This document shows, one piece after another, positions 5,930 through 12,757 of a stretch of 12,757 nucleotides of DNA (its first letter is position 1; every line of letters starts with the position of its first letter). The translations under genes were made by a program, and so were the position numbers. The stretch spans positions 17,959-30,715 of the forward strand of contig PMCR01000393.1 in NCBI GenBank assembly GCA_003155465.1, written 5' to 3'. The notes under the pieces were generated by a model, which saw only the letters and a list, made by a program, of their open reading frames with translations, did not search any database and was not told the DNA's origin. Source of the stretch: Myxococcales bacterium (GTDB lineage: Bacteria > Myxococcota > Polyangia > Fen-1088).

Positions 5930-6403
5930 GTGCCTTCCCTCCACATCGTGCTCGTCGAGCCGGAGATCCACTGGAACACCGGCAACATCGGTCGCACCTC
6001 GCTGGCTGTGGGAGCGACCTTGCACCTGGTAGAGCCGCTGGGCTTCACGCTCGAGGATCGCCATCTCAAGCGGGCGGGTCTGGACTACTGGCGCAGGGTG
6101 CGGCTGCGCGTGTGGCCCACCTGGTCGGCCATCGAGGCCGAGTTGCCGCGCTTGGGCGAGCCGCTCTTCTTCACCGCATCGGCCGAGCGCTCGCTGTGGG
6201 ACGTCGAGTTTCCACAAGAGGCGGTAGTGGTTTTCGGCCGCGAGAGCGTGGGCCTGTCGCCCGACATTCTGGCCCGCTATGCGGACCGAACGGCCCGCAT
6301 CCCCATGGTGGACCCGGGACTGCGTTCACTGAACATCTCCACCGCTGCGGCTGTTGTCGTTTACGAAGTCGTGAGGCAGTGGCGCAGGCGGGAGTCAAGG
6401 TGA
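5930..6403 (+). CDS. trmL: tRNA (cytidine/uridine-34 2'-O)-methyltransferase TrmL
   Basis: This 157-residue product is the usual size for TrmL/YibK. It is a SPOUT-class enzyme that methylates the ribose 2'-OH of the wobble base (position 34) in tRNA-Leu isoacceptors, with S-adenosylmethionine as donor. Visible motifs are LVEPEIHWNTGNIGR near the N-terminus (NTGNIGR at about 16-22), EPLGF and LKRAGLDYW, then VVVFGRESVGL and IPMVDPGLRSLNISTAAAV at the C-terminal trefoil knot where the cofactor binds. All match E. coli TrmL closely. The start is GTG 5930, where the homology begins. The stop TGA at 6401-6403 overlaps an ATG at 6402 (see the short frame that follows) and the pseudokinase starts 46 bases further on, so the two genes are probably one transcript. 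Confidence 0.96.
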   Translation: MPSLHIVLVEPEIHWNTGNIGRTSLAVGATLHLVEPLGFTLEDRHLKRAGLDYWRRVRLRVWPTWSAIEAELPRLGEPLFFTASAERSLWDVEFPQEAVVVFGRESVGLSPDILARYADRTARIPMVDPGLRSLNISTAAAVVVYEVVRQWRRRESR

Positions 6404-6449
6404 TGGCGGCACGGGTCGCAGGATTGGCTATCATCAAGGGCCTGGGCCG

Positions 6450-8411
6450 ATGACCACCAAGGTGCTGCGCCTTGGACGCTTCCAGACAGAGGCCCTGCTT
6501 GGGGAGGGCGGGACCACGATAACCTATCGCGCGCGCCTGGCCGACGCGAAGCCAGGCGCCGACGAGCGCCGGTTCGTGGTGACCTTGCTGCGGGGCGAGC
6601 GCGGGCGGGCTGATGCCCAGTTGGCGGCCCGCTTTGTCGAGGCGGCGCGCCGGCTGGCGGGGCTCGACCAGTCCGGGTTCGTGCGCGTGGTCGAACTGTG
6701 CGAGGGTCCTGGCCAGATCTATGCGGCATGCGAGTTCAAGGTCGGCGTGGACCTGGCGCAGTTGCGCAGCCAGGCGGCGCCGCGCGGATTCATGGATCCG
6801 CGTCTGGTGGGCCTGCTCGCGCGGAAGATGGCCGAACGTCTGGCTCCCCTGCACGCGCGCGCCCAGGCCCCGCGCACACACGGCGGGTTGACCCCCGGCA
6901 ACGTCCTGGTGTCGCCCGAAGGCGAGGTGTTCCTCCTCGCTTGCGGTTTGGCCGAGGCGGTGCGGCCACGGAGCGACGCCTTCATCAGCCGGTGGTTCTT
7001 CGCCGCGCCCGAGCAGCTTTCATGGACCGCAGCCGTGCCCGCGTCGGACCTGTATTCGGTAGGTGCGCTGATCTTTTTCCTCTTCACCGGAAGGCCGCCC
7101 TTTGCCGCGCAAACCGGCGATGCGCTTCGGGACAAGATTGCGGCGGGCGTGGCCAGGTTGCCGCAGATGCCGCCCTGGCTCCATGCCGTGATGGCCAGGC
7201 TGTTGTCGCCAGACCCGGGCCTGCGGCCACGGTCCGCGGCCGATGTGGCGCGCCAGATCTCGGCGGCCATGTTGGGTGCCGAGGCCGGTCCCGTGGACGC
7301 GGTGACGCGCGTTCCCGGTGTCGATTCGTCGGCTTCGCTTGCCGCGGGCGCCAGCCCGTCAGTGCCTGCGCCACCGCCGGGTCTCGTACTGGGCCCGGCA
7401 GCGGCCCATGCGTCGGGTTCCTCATTGTCCGCGGACGCCGAATCCGTGGTTCCATTCGCCCTCGACGAGGGCATAACCGAGGATGAGCGTCCTTCTGCTG
7501 CGGTTCGCGCGGTGGCGGTCCCGCAAGCGGCCGGCGAGCCGGTCGTACCGTTTTCTCTCGAAGCCTCACCGTCTGCGGATGCCGGCGCAGGCGACGCAGC
7601 AGGACAGAATGGCCAGCAAGGCGGGCTGTCGGAGATTTCGGCCGATGATCCGGACGTCGGCGTGGTGTACGACGACGACGATGATGTGGAGGAGCACGTC
7701 GAGGTCGGGGCAGATGGAAAGGTCAGGCGGCGCCGCCGCCGACGCCTGCGGATCCCGGTCTGGTATCGGAGCGCGCTGGCCCGCAAGATGTCACGGCTGG
7801 CGCTTGTTCCCCTGGCCGGGTTGCTGCTTTTGGCGGCGGCTGCGGGTGTCTTTTTCTATCGGGAGTGGGCCACGACCCGGGCCGCGAGTGAGCGACGGAA
7901 TGCGCTTCTGCAGGCCGAGGCCGCCCGACGCGCGGCCGAGTTGCGGCCACCCAAGCCGCCCGAATCTCCGTCCCTGCCGGCGGGCCAACTGGTGGTGAAG
8001 ACCACGCCGAGCGGCGCGACGATCTGGCTCGACGGTGTGCAGAAGGGGAAGACCCCTGCCACGCTCACCGCCACGCCCGGCTCACATCGCCTGGTTGTGA
8101 CGTTGGCGGGATATCGCATGTTGCGAGACGTGGTCGAAACCAGCAAGGGTGCTCTGTGGGAGCGAGAGATGTTTGTTGCGCCTCGCCTCGACAGCGGACG
8201 CGTGCCGCTCGACGTGACTTGCAACACAGAGGCGGTGTACCCGGTGTTCGTGGATGGGAAGGATTCGGGCGAGCTGTGTCCTGCGAGCGATTTGAGGATC
8301 GAGCCGGGGGGGCATTCCATCGGGGTTTTCGTGATCCCGCAGAACCGCATCTGGACCTTTGACCGTGAGGTCCAGCTCAACCGGCCCCACCGGGTCCGGT
8401 TCAACTACTAG
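6450..8411 (+). CDS. Membrane-anchored Ser/Thr pseudokinase with PEGA domains
   Basis: This 653-residue protein has a kinase fold at about residues 8-265: Gly-rich loop LLGEGG (16-21), APE (186-188) and SDLYSVGALIFFLFTGRPPF. The catalytic residues are gone. The VAIK lysine is Thr45, HRDLKPxN reads HGGLTPGN (144-151) and DFG is ACG (164-166), so phosphotransfer is not expected. Glu64 of helix C and Asn151 remain. A Pro/Ala linker leads to an acidic run (about 405-418), an Arg cluster (about 424-433) and one membrane helix (about 449-470). Outside lie a helical stretch, a PEGA domain (about 511-565) and a second PEGA-like unit (about 585 to the end) with two cysteines. Topology suggests a cytoplasmic binding or scaffold head and an external wall- or polymer-binding tail. 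AAGGG 9 bases upstream supports the ATG. Confidence 0.93.
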   Translation: MTTKVLRLGRFQTEALLGEGGTTITYRARLADAKPGADERRFVVTLLRGERGRADAQLAARFVEAARRLAGLDQSGFVRVVELCEGPGQIYAACEFKVGVDLAQLRSQAAPRGFMDPRLVGLLARKMAERLAPLHARAQAPRTHGGLTPGNVLVSPEGEVFLLACGLAEAVRPRSDAFISRWFFAAPEQLSWTAAVPASDLYSVGALIFFLFTGRPPFAAQTGDALRDKIAAGVARLPQMPPWLHAVMARLLSPDPGLRPRSAADVARQISAAMLGAEAGPVDAVTRVPGVDSSASLAAGASPSVPAPPPGLVLGPAAAHASGSSLSADAESVVPFALDEGITEDERPSAAVRAVAVPQAAGEPVVPFSLEASPSADAGAGDAAGQNGQQGGLSEISADDPDVGVVYDDDDDVEEHVEVGADGKVRRRRRRRLRIPVWYRSALARKMSRLALVPLAGLLLLAAAAGVFFYREWATTRAASERRNALLQAEAARRAAELRPPKPPESPSLPAGQLVVKTTPSGATIWLDGVQKGKTPATLTATPGSHRLVVTLAGYRMLRDVVETSKGALWEREMFVAPRLDSGRVPLDVTCNTEAVYPVFVDGKDSGELCPASDLRIEPGGHSIGVFVIPQNRIWTFDREVQLNRPHRVRFNY

Positions 8412-8424
8412 CTGACGGTTCCAT

Positions 8425-8461
8425 TCAGTCACGAGAACGCGACTCGAACTGATCCGCTTTT
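8425..8461. terminator. Hairpin between convergent genes, probable terminator
   Basis: TCAGT (8425-8429), CGAG (8432-8435), CTCG (8443-8446) and ACTGA (8448-8452) form a two-part stem around a 7-base loop. A TTTT follows at 8458-8461, five bases after the stem. It sits just behind the pseudokinase stop and at the stop of the opposing lipoprotein gene, where a terminator is expected. The T-run is short. Confidence 0.5.
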
Positions 8462-9369
8462 CAGTCGGGGGGGAAGGCCTGGCACACACCGTTGAAACAG
8501 TCTGAGAGCGGGAAGGCGCAGGTGGGTGAGGCTGGGTCGCAAGGCGTGGCGCAGGCCATGATGGACCGGCACCCACTGGTTGCGTCGCTGCTCACGCAGA
8601 TTCTCTGGGCCGTCCTGCCCGGCGGACAGCCCAAGGGAACCGGACGGCCTTCGCAGGTCGCCATGCATTCCTCCAGGGTCGAGAAGCGATTGGCGTTCCC
8701 GGCGCAGCCTCCCCAGGTTCGGGCAACGCACGAGCCGCCTACGAACGCATACGCGGCGACGACCGCCTCGCATGGCCCGGGGTCAAACGGAAGCGCGCAA
8801 GCGGCTGCGAAGAAGACGTCGCTGCCTGCATCGGTGCTGCCAATCTGGCGGGCGCAATCGAACTTCGCCGCCAAGGGCCCGGAGCACACCGTTTGGCGTT
8901 CGTCGGGCGTGAGACAGAGGCCCTCATAATCGCAACAGCTCGGGTACAGGCATTCGAAACCGGGGGTCGTGCAGGGCTGGTCAGCGGCGCCGCACCCGCA
9001 CATCTCTCGACCCGCAATCCTGCACAAGCCACCCCCGCCCTGGAAGGGACAGCCAACGACGCACGAACTGCCCTGGCCGCACGCTGGATCGCCCTGGCTG
9101 CCGCATGCCGCCAACATTCCCGCATCGGGAGCCGCCGCCGGAGCGTAGCAGCCGCGATCAGTGCAGATTAGGTCTTCCCCGCGTTCACCCGGGATGCATG
9201 AACAGCAACCACAGGGCGAGGTGCAGCTCTCGCCGCAAAGCGCAGGCGCGCAACTCGCGGTCGAGCAGTCAGGGCCGGCGTCCGCGGTGAGGCGGAAAGA
9301 GACGGATCGGCCTCCGCAACCCAGTGCAACCAGGACCAAGACGAACGTGATCTTTGCGGCCGCGCTCAT
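8461..9369 (-). CDS. Cys-rich lipoprotein with a Kunitz/BPTI domain
   Basis: The product is 302 residues with about 39 cysteines. Residues 1-17 form a signal ending in ALGC with Cys18 as lipidation site, so it should be on the cell surface or in the periplasm. Three Asp-Ala-Gly linkers separate Cys-rich segments. Residues 191-239 follow the Kunitz inhibitor pattern: the six cysteines have spacings 8, 13, 7, 12 and 3, with GPC, TWGGC, GNANRF and LEECMATC in the right places. Bovine BPTI has 8, 15, 7, 12 and 3, so one loop is two residues shorter. The residue after the second Cys, the usual P1 site, is Glu; trypsin inhibitors have Lys or Arg. The remaining Cys-rich parts resemble no family I can name. 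ATG 9369 has a strong GGAGG. Confidence 0.87.
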   Translation of the reverse strand: MSAAAKITFVLVLVALGCGGRSVSFRLTADAGPDCSTASCAPALCGESCTSPCGCCSCIPGERGEDLICTDRGCYAPAAAPDAGMLAACGSQGDPACGQGSSCVVGCPFQGGGGLCRIAGREMCGCGAADQPCTTPGFECLYPSCCDYEGLCLTPDERQTVCSGPLAAKFDCARQIGSTDAGSDVFFAAACALPFDPGPCEAVVAAYAFVGGSCVARTWGGCAGNANRFSTLEECMATCEGRPVPLGCPPGRTAQRICVSSDATSGCRSIMACATPCDPASPTCAFPLSDCFNGVCQAFPPD

Positions 9370-9697
9370 CCTGACCTCCGTTGGCTCTGCGTCGAGGGAT
9401 CCGGTCGCAGCCGGACACCAAGCGCATGAATTCCCGGCGCCTCCCTCAGAAAACCGAGGGTCAGACCCCTCCGATCCCAATGGTCGAATGGCCATCTTCA
9501 TAGTCTTTTCACATAGCTGGGCGAGACTGGTGGGACCGGCCGGGACATGATCGGATTTTGAAAGCAGAGAGCGTGCCAAAAACCACCTCGGCGCTGGGGG
9601 GCTCGTACTGGGTGTACTGCGACTCTTTCCAGCGCGGCGTGAGCAGCGCGAGCACCACTCGACTCGCACTCGGTTTCGCGGCGCCGGCCAAACGTCC
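9370..9697. other. Gene-free stretch with a palindrome and a possible decayed reading frame
   Basis: These 328 bases lie between the CapA-like gene and the Kunitz lipoprotein gene. GGGTCAGACCC (9458-9468) is a perfect odd palindrome with GAGG and CCTC extending it, reminiscent of repeats near REP-type elements. Around 9480-9560 the DNA is richer in A and T than its surroundings. On the minus strand, a frame at about 9509-9691 contains TPRWKESQYTQYEPPSAEVV, which looks like real protein sequence but which I cannot identify; upstream of it the frame is not convincing. It may be the relic of an older gene or element. No strong promoter for the lipoprotein gene was recognised. Confidence 0.35.
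9375..9379 (-). promoter_or_regulatory. Ribosome binding site fixing the Kunitz lipoprotein start at ATG 9369
   Basis: On the minus strand GGAGG lies 5 bases before ATG 9369. The frame is open for another 130 codons upstream, but that part is not protein-like and would bury the signal peptide, so 9369 is the start. Confidence 0.8.
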
Positions 9698-10687
9698 CTA
9701 TTGCGGTCCCGGTTGCCCGGCCCGGCAGGTGCGAACCTGGGTGAGGTGGGCGTCTCCACAGGGGCTCGCTGCCGCCTGGTCGACCCGCGGCAGCCCGCGC
9801 TCGTCCAGTCGGATGACCACCGTGTGCCAGCGGCGGATCCCCCGCCGGTCCAGCGTCAGGCGAAGCAGCCAGCCGGTGTTGGCCGCCTGGCTTTCAAAGC
9901 CGTTGAACACGAAATTGCCCAGGCTGTAGAGGATGAGCTTGCCCCGGTAGATATCAGCGCCCTGGGTGACGTGAGGATGGCCACCCACCACCGCGTCCGC
10001 GCCGGCATCGATGAGGGCGCGGGCCAGTCTGCGCTGGCGCGGACAGGGCAGGGGCTCGTGTTCCCAGCCCCAGTGCATGAACGGGATGACGATGTGGGCG
10101 CCGGCCGCGCGCGCGGCCCGCATGTCGCGCAGGATCTGTTCGTCCTCGCTCCATGCTACGCCCGGCGTGGACTGCCCGGCTTCGAACCAGCGCGGCTGAA
10201 ATTCGTTGTAGCCAAGCAGCGCCACGCGCACGCCCTTGCGCTCCACGATCAGCGGCTGGTGCGCCTCGCCGAGGTTCTTGCCCGCGCCGAAGAACGGGAT
10301 CCGTGCGGCGCGCAGGCCATCCATGGTTTGCAGGAGTCCGGCCGCACCAAAATCCGCGCTGTGGTTGTTAGCCAGCGAGATTGCGCCGAAGTGGCGGGCC
10401 ACCACGTCGAGAACCCGAGGGTGGGCGCGAAAGGTGAACGGCTTTTCCACCGCGTTGCCACCCTCTGCGACGGCGCATTCGAGGGATCCGATGGCTAGGT
10501 CGGCGCCATCGAGGAGCGAGGCAAAGGCGGCAAACGGATCCTCTCCCCGGGCTACCGCTTCGCCGGGCAGCTCGTCGAGCATGATGTCGCCGGCAAAGAC
10601 CAGGGTGACCTCGTCCGCCGGCTGGGCCAGGGCGCGCGGCGCGGCCCACAGCAGGACGATTGCCGGCAGGAGCCGCGCTGTCCTCAT
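9698..10687 (-). CDS. CapA-family secreted protein (poly-gamma-glutamate synthesis type)
   Basis: The product is 329 residues from ATG 10687. Residues 1-21 form a Sec signal peptide ending in ALA before Gln22, so it is exported. The mature protein has the CapA metallophosphatase-like motifs in order: FAGDIMLD (31-38), GSLECAV (67-73), SLANNHSADFG (104-114), then HWGWEHEP, GGHPHVTQG and YSLGNFVF. The Asp, Asn and His residues of these motifs are those expected to bind metal. Family members take part in poly-gamma-glutamate capsule synthesis or in other envelope tasks; no pgs/cap synthesis genes are nearby, so the substrate is open. The ATG overlaps the stop of the upstream small gene as ATGA, and the two are surely translated from one transcript. 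Confidence 0.93.
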   Translation of the reverse strand: MRTARLLPAIVLLWAAPRALAQPADEVTLVFAGDIMLDELPGEAVARGEDPFAAFASLLDGADLAIGSLECAVAEGGNAVEKPFTFRAHPRVLDVVARHFGAISLANNHSADFGAAGLLQTMDGLRAARIPFFGAGKNLGEAHQPLIVERKGVRVALLGYNEFQPRWFEAGQSTPGVAWSEDEQILRDMRAARAAGAHIVIPFMHWGWEHEPLPCPRQRRLARALIDAGADAVVGGHPHVTQGADIYRGKLILYSLGNFVFNGFESQAANTGWLLRLTLDRRGIRRWHTVVIRLDERGLPRVDQAAASPCGDAHLTQVRTCRAGQPGPQ

Positions 10688-11070
10688 CGGGCCCACCCGC
10701 ACCAATACTGCAACTCGCTGCTGTTGCGTGGTTCGTAGATCGCGTGTACGCCGGTGAAGCCTTTGGACCCGGCCTGCGGGAAGGGCGGCCGGTACTTGGC
10801 TTGATGAATCAGCACCGGGCCCTGCTCGGAAAGGGAATAGGTATAGATGCTGACCACGGCCAGATCCTCGGGCGCGGCGACGTAGACCGCCTTCCAGGCC
10901 AGCCGATCGCCCAGCTCGATCGCCGGCACGCTGTAGGGATCCGCGGTCGCAGAGATTCGTACCACCTTCTCCTCGCCCCCGTAGACGTAGGTACACTCGA
11001 TCGGCCGCTGCGCGATGGTGGTGGCGCAGGAGCAGGCGAGGAGGGTGAGAGCAAGCAGGCGGGCGGACAT
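10684..11070 (-). CDS. Small exported protein of unknown function, upstream of the CapA-like gene
   Basis: The product is 128 residues from ATG 11070. It begins with MSARLLALTLLAC, a very short hydrophobic signal; LLAC could be a lipobox with Cys13, or cleavage could follow TIA near residue 19. The mature part is a small beta-rich domain with ECTYVYGGEEKVVRI, then AIELGDRLAWKAVYVA, and a C-terminus ending in YWCGWAR; Cys in ECTY and YWCGW could pair. I do not recognise the family. The longer open frame upstream to about 11307 is not protein-like. A TACAAT hexamer at 11082-11087 lies 11 bases before the ATG and no Shine-Dalgarno is seen. The stop overlaps the CapA-like start by 4 bases, so the two products probably act together at the envelope. 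Confidence 0.72.
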   Translation of the reverse strand: MSARLLALTLLACSCATTIAQRPIECTYVYGGEEKVVRISATADPYSVPAIELGDRLAWKAVYVAAPEDLAVVSIYTYSLSEQGPVLIHQAKYRPPFPQAGSKGFTGVHAIYEPRNSSELQYWCGWAR

Positions 11071-11263
11071 GGACGGGCGGGATTGTACTCGCCTCGCGCG
11101 CAAACGGCCCGGCCTCGGGACGCTTGCACGACGTCGGAAGCGAGCCACTGAAACAGCGAGCGGGACACCTGTGGAAACCACACGCACTCTCACAGAACCG
11201 GCGAGGGCGGACATTGGACCGGAGCGCGGTTGGAGCTCACACCCTGACCAGCGACAACTACAC

Positions 11264-12757
11264 CTATCGCGCGCCCCCCGCGTCGCCAGAAACCGGGGTT
11301 GGGGCATTCGGGGCCGGCTGGGTGATCGCCGCGTGGGAGCGCGAAGGGCGATGCACGAAGAATGGGCGTGCGGCGATCCAGCCCACCACGGCCGTGGCGG
11401 TGACCACCGCGATGGTCTTCCACCAGAGACTGCCGTCGTGCAGGCCGGGGCTGGGGACCAGGGCGGTGGAGGAAGGGGCCCGCAGATCCGCCAGGCTGCT
11501 CGAGATGGTGCGCGCTTCTTCCAGGGCCGCGAGGATGAGCTTCCTGAGGTCGTCGGCCGAGGCGGGCCGCCGGGCGGTGTCGCGAGCCAGGCACTGCATG
11601 ATGAGGGCTTCGAGGTCGTCGGGCAGATCGGATCGATAGTGGTGCAGAGGGGTGGGGTCCTCGGTCAGCTTGCGCTGCCACACGTTCTGCACGTTGCTGC
11701 CCTCGATGGGGCAGTGCCCGCCGCTCAACATGAAGTAAAGCAGTCCACCCACTGCGTAGATGTCGGCGCGGAAGTCGACCACGCCGCCCCCGCCGATCTG
11801 TTCGGGCGCCATGAAGCGGGGCGTGCCCACCGCCGCATCGGGCACGGTCAGGTTGGGGCCGGCTTCGTCGCGCAGGAACTTGGCGACGCCGAAGTCCAAG
11901 ACCTTGACCAGATCGCCCTGCTCGTCCGACGGACGCACCAGCATGACGTTGGAGGGCTTGAGATCGCGGTGAATGATGCCCGCCCGGTGCGCCGCCTCCA
12001 GCGCTCGGCATACCTGGACGGCGACCAGCAGCGTGCGCTCCACGGCCATCGCACCGTCGCGCCTCACCAGCGCCTCCAGGTCGACGCCGTCGACGAACTC
12101 CATGACGAAGAAGAAATCGCCGTCCTCCGTCGTCCCGCAGTCAGTGACGTCCACTACGTTGGGGTGGCCAATCTGCGACGGCGCCAGGGCTTCGAGCTGA
12201 AAGCGGCGGGCCAATTCAGTCTTCCGCCGTTCCACGCGACGAGGAATCTTGATCGCCACCCGCTTGCCGATGCCGGTGTGATGGCCTTCATACACCCGCC
12301 CCATGGCACCTTCGCCGATACGCCGGCGCACGTGGTAGCGGTCGCCCAGCACTTTGCCAACCAGGGGATCGTTGTCGGAGGGCGCGCTGTCGCTCACCTC
12401 CAGCGGCGGGACATGTTCGCCCAACACGGCGGCGCGCTGGACAAGGTCGCGCTGCTCGGCCGTCTCGGCCCGCATCTCGGCGTCGAAGAGCTGGGCCAAG
12501 AAGGCCGCGGCGGCCAGCTTGCCGCCTCCGTCGCGCGGCATTTCGGCGAACAGCGCCGCGCTCATTTCCTCGCCGGTGGCGAAGCGATCGGCCGGACTCC
12601 AGGCCAGGGCCTTGCCCACCACTTCATCCAACTTGGCGGAGAGGGCGTCGTTCAAACTGGAAGGCGGCGGAATCTTGTGGTTGGGCTGGCGCGACTGAGT
12701 GGCCGGGAAGAGCTGCCGCCCGGTGAGCAGTTCCCACAGGATGATGCCCGCGGAAAA
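11264..12757 (-). CDS. Ser/Thr protein kinase with two kinase domains in tandem (cut by the right window edge)
   Basis: The minus-strand frame is open from the window edge to the TAG at 11264, 497 residues visible. The first residues at the edge, FSAGIILWELLTGRQLFPA, then VVGKALAWSPADRFATGEEM, are the end of a first kinase domain (subdomains IX-XI). A linker follows, then a complete second kinase: GEGAMGRVYEG, VAIK (Lys codon 12248-12250), HRDLKPSN, DFG (11888-11896), GTPRFMAPEQ and DIYAVGGLLYFMLSG. All catalytic residues are kept, so it should be active. One hydrophobic helix (encoded about 11360-11420) anchors the protein near its C-terminus, leaving only a short tail outside. A start at TTG 12655 would cut off the first domain and is not the true start. 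The number of active domains depends on sequence beyond the edge. Confidence 0.96.
   Translation of the reverse strand, partial: FSAGIILWELLTGRQLFPATQSRQPNHKIPPPSSLNDALSAKLDEVVGKALAWSPADRFATGEEMSAALFAEMPRDGGGKLAAAAFLAQLFDAEMRAETAEQRDLVQRAAVLGEHVPPLEVSDSAPSDNDPLVGKVLGDRYHVRRRIGEGAMGRVYEGHHTGIGKRVAIKIPRRVERRKTELARRFQLEALAPSQIGHPNVVDVTDCGTTEDGDFFFVMEFVDGVDLEALVRRDGAMAVERTLLVAVQVCRALEAAHRAGIIHRDLKPSNVMLVRPSDEQGDLVKVLDFGVAKFLRDEAGPNLTVPDAAVGTPRFMAPEQIGGGGVVDFRADIYAVGGLLYFMLSGGHCPIEGSNVQNVWQRKLTEDPTPLHHYRSDLPDDLEALIMQCLARDTARRPASADDLRKLILAALEEARTISSSLADLRAPSSTALVPSPGLHDGSLWWKTIAVVTATAVVGWIAARPFFVHRPSRSHAAITQPAPNAPTPVSGDAGGAR

Noticed and set aside
6402..6452. A 16-residue open frame between trmL and the pseudokinase as a real peptide gene
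   Set aside because: Too short to support from sequence alone. It is kept only as a possible translational coupling device in the findings.
6719..7786. A 355-codon open frame on the minus strand
   Set aside because: Antisense to the pseudokinase gene, low-complexity Ser/Ala/Arg/Pro product, no motif or ribosome binding site.
9370..9759. N-terminal extension of the Kunitz lipoprotein by 130 codons
   Set aside because: The extension is not protein-like and would place the signal peptide internally; a strong GGAGG precedes ATG 9369.
11071..11307. N-terminal extension of the small exported protein
   Set aside because: Arg-rich, without motifs, and it would bury the signal sequence; the extension also overlaps the end of the tandem-kinase gene.
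12655..12655. TTG at 12655 as the start of the Ser/Thr kinase
   Set aside because: The same frame continues to the window edge with clear kinase C-lobe motifs (SAGIILWELLTGR), so the protein starts outside the window.

Overview
The window is GC-rich DNA from a bacterium whose gene content points to the Myxococcota or a related, probably uncultured, deltaproteobacterial lineage. The signs are a eukaryote-like Ser/Thr kinase with two kinase domains in tandem, a kinase-like/PEGA membrane protein, and several lipoproteins, including an RCC1 propeller and a Cys-rich one with Asp-Ala-Gly linkers and a Kunitz domain. No rRNA, tRNA, CRISPR array, phage gene or intact insertion sequence is visible. 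The taxonomic call is an inference from gene content only.

Layout. 1-320 (-): 5' end of ilvD (branched-chain amino acid synthesis), running off the left edge. 427-1367 (+): a Cys-rich DUF3795-type protein and a lipoprotein, probably co-transcribed. 1368-1598: a spacer with a short palindromic GTAGGGGC repeat in inverted copies. 1599-2747 (+): a radical SAM / helix-hairpin-helix protein of the putative DNA modification/repair family. 2839-3855 (+): a lipoprotein with seven RCC1 blades. 3876-5138 (-): a Spinster-type MFS transporter, convergent with the RCC1 gene. 5178-5645 (+): a small DUF6918-like protein. 5646-5929: a dense GC-rich repeat region. 5930-8411 (+): trmL (tRNA wobble 2'-O-methyltransferase), then a membrane-anchored pseudokinase with PEGA domains. 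8461-9369 (-): the Kunitz lipoprotein. 9370-9697: a gene-free stretch with a palindrome and a possible decayed reading frame. 9698-11070 (-): a small exported protein overlapping a CapA-family protein by ATGA. 11264-12757 (-): a tandem-kinase protein running off the right edge.

How the genes relate. There is no single pathway; these are short transcription units. The clearest units are DUF3795 plus lipoprotein, trmL plus pseudokinase, and the small exported protein plus CapA. A recurring theme is envelope and signalling: three to four lipoproteins, a secreted CapA-like protein, a lipid-type MFS carrier, a membrane pseudokinase and a membrane Ser/Thr kinase. The points most worth following are the pseudokinase that has lost all three catalytic residues, the kinase with two catalytic domains, the bacterial Kunitz lipoprotein with Glu at the predicted P1 site, the RCC1 lipoprotein with a Cys pair in every blade and a recent blade duplication, and several genes that lack a Shine-Dalgarno but carry a -10-like hexamer just before the start codon.
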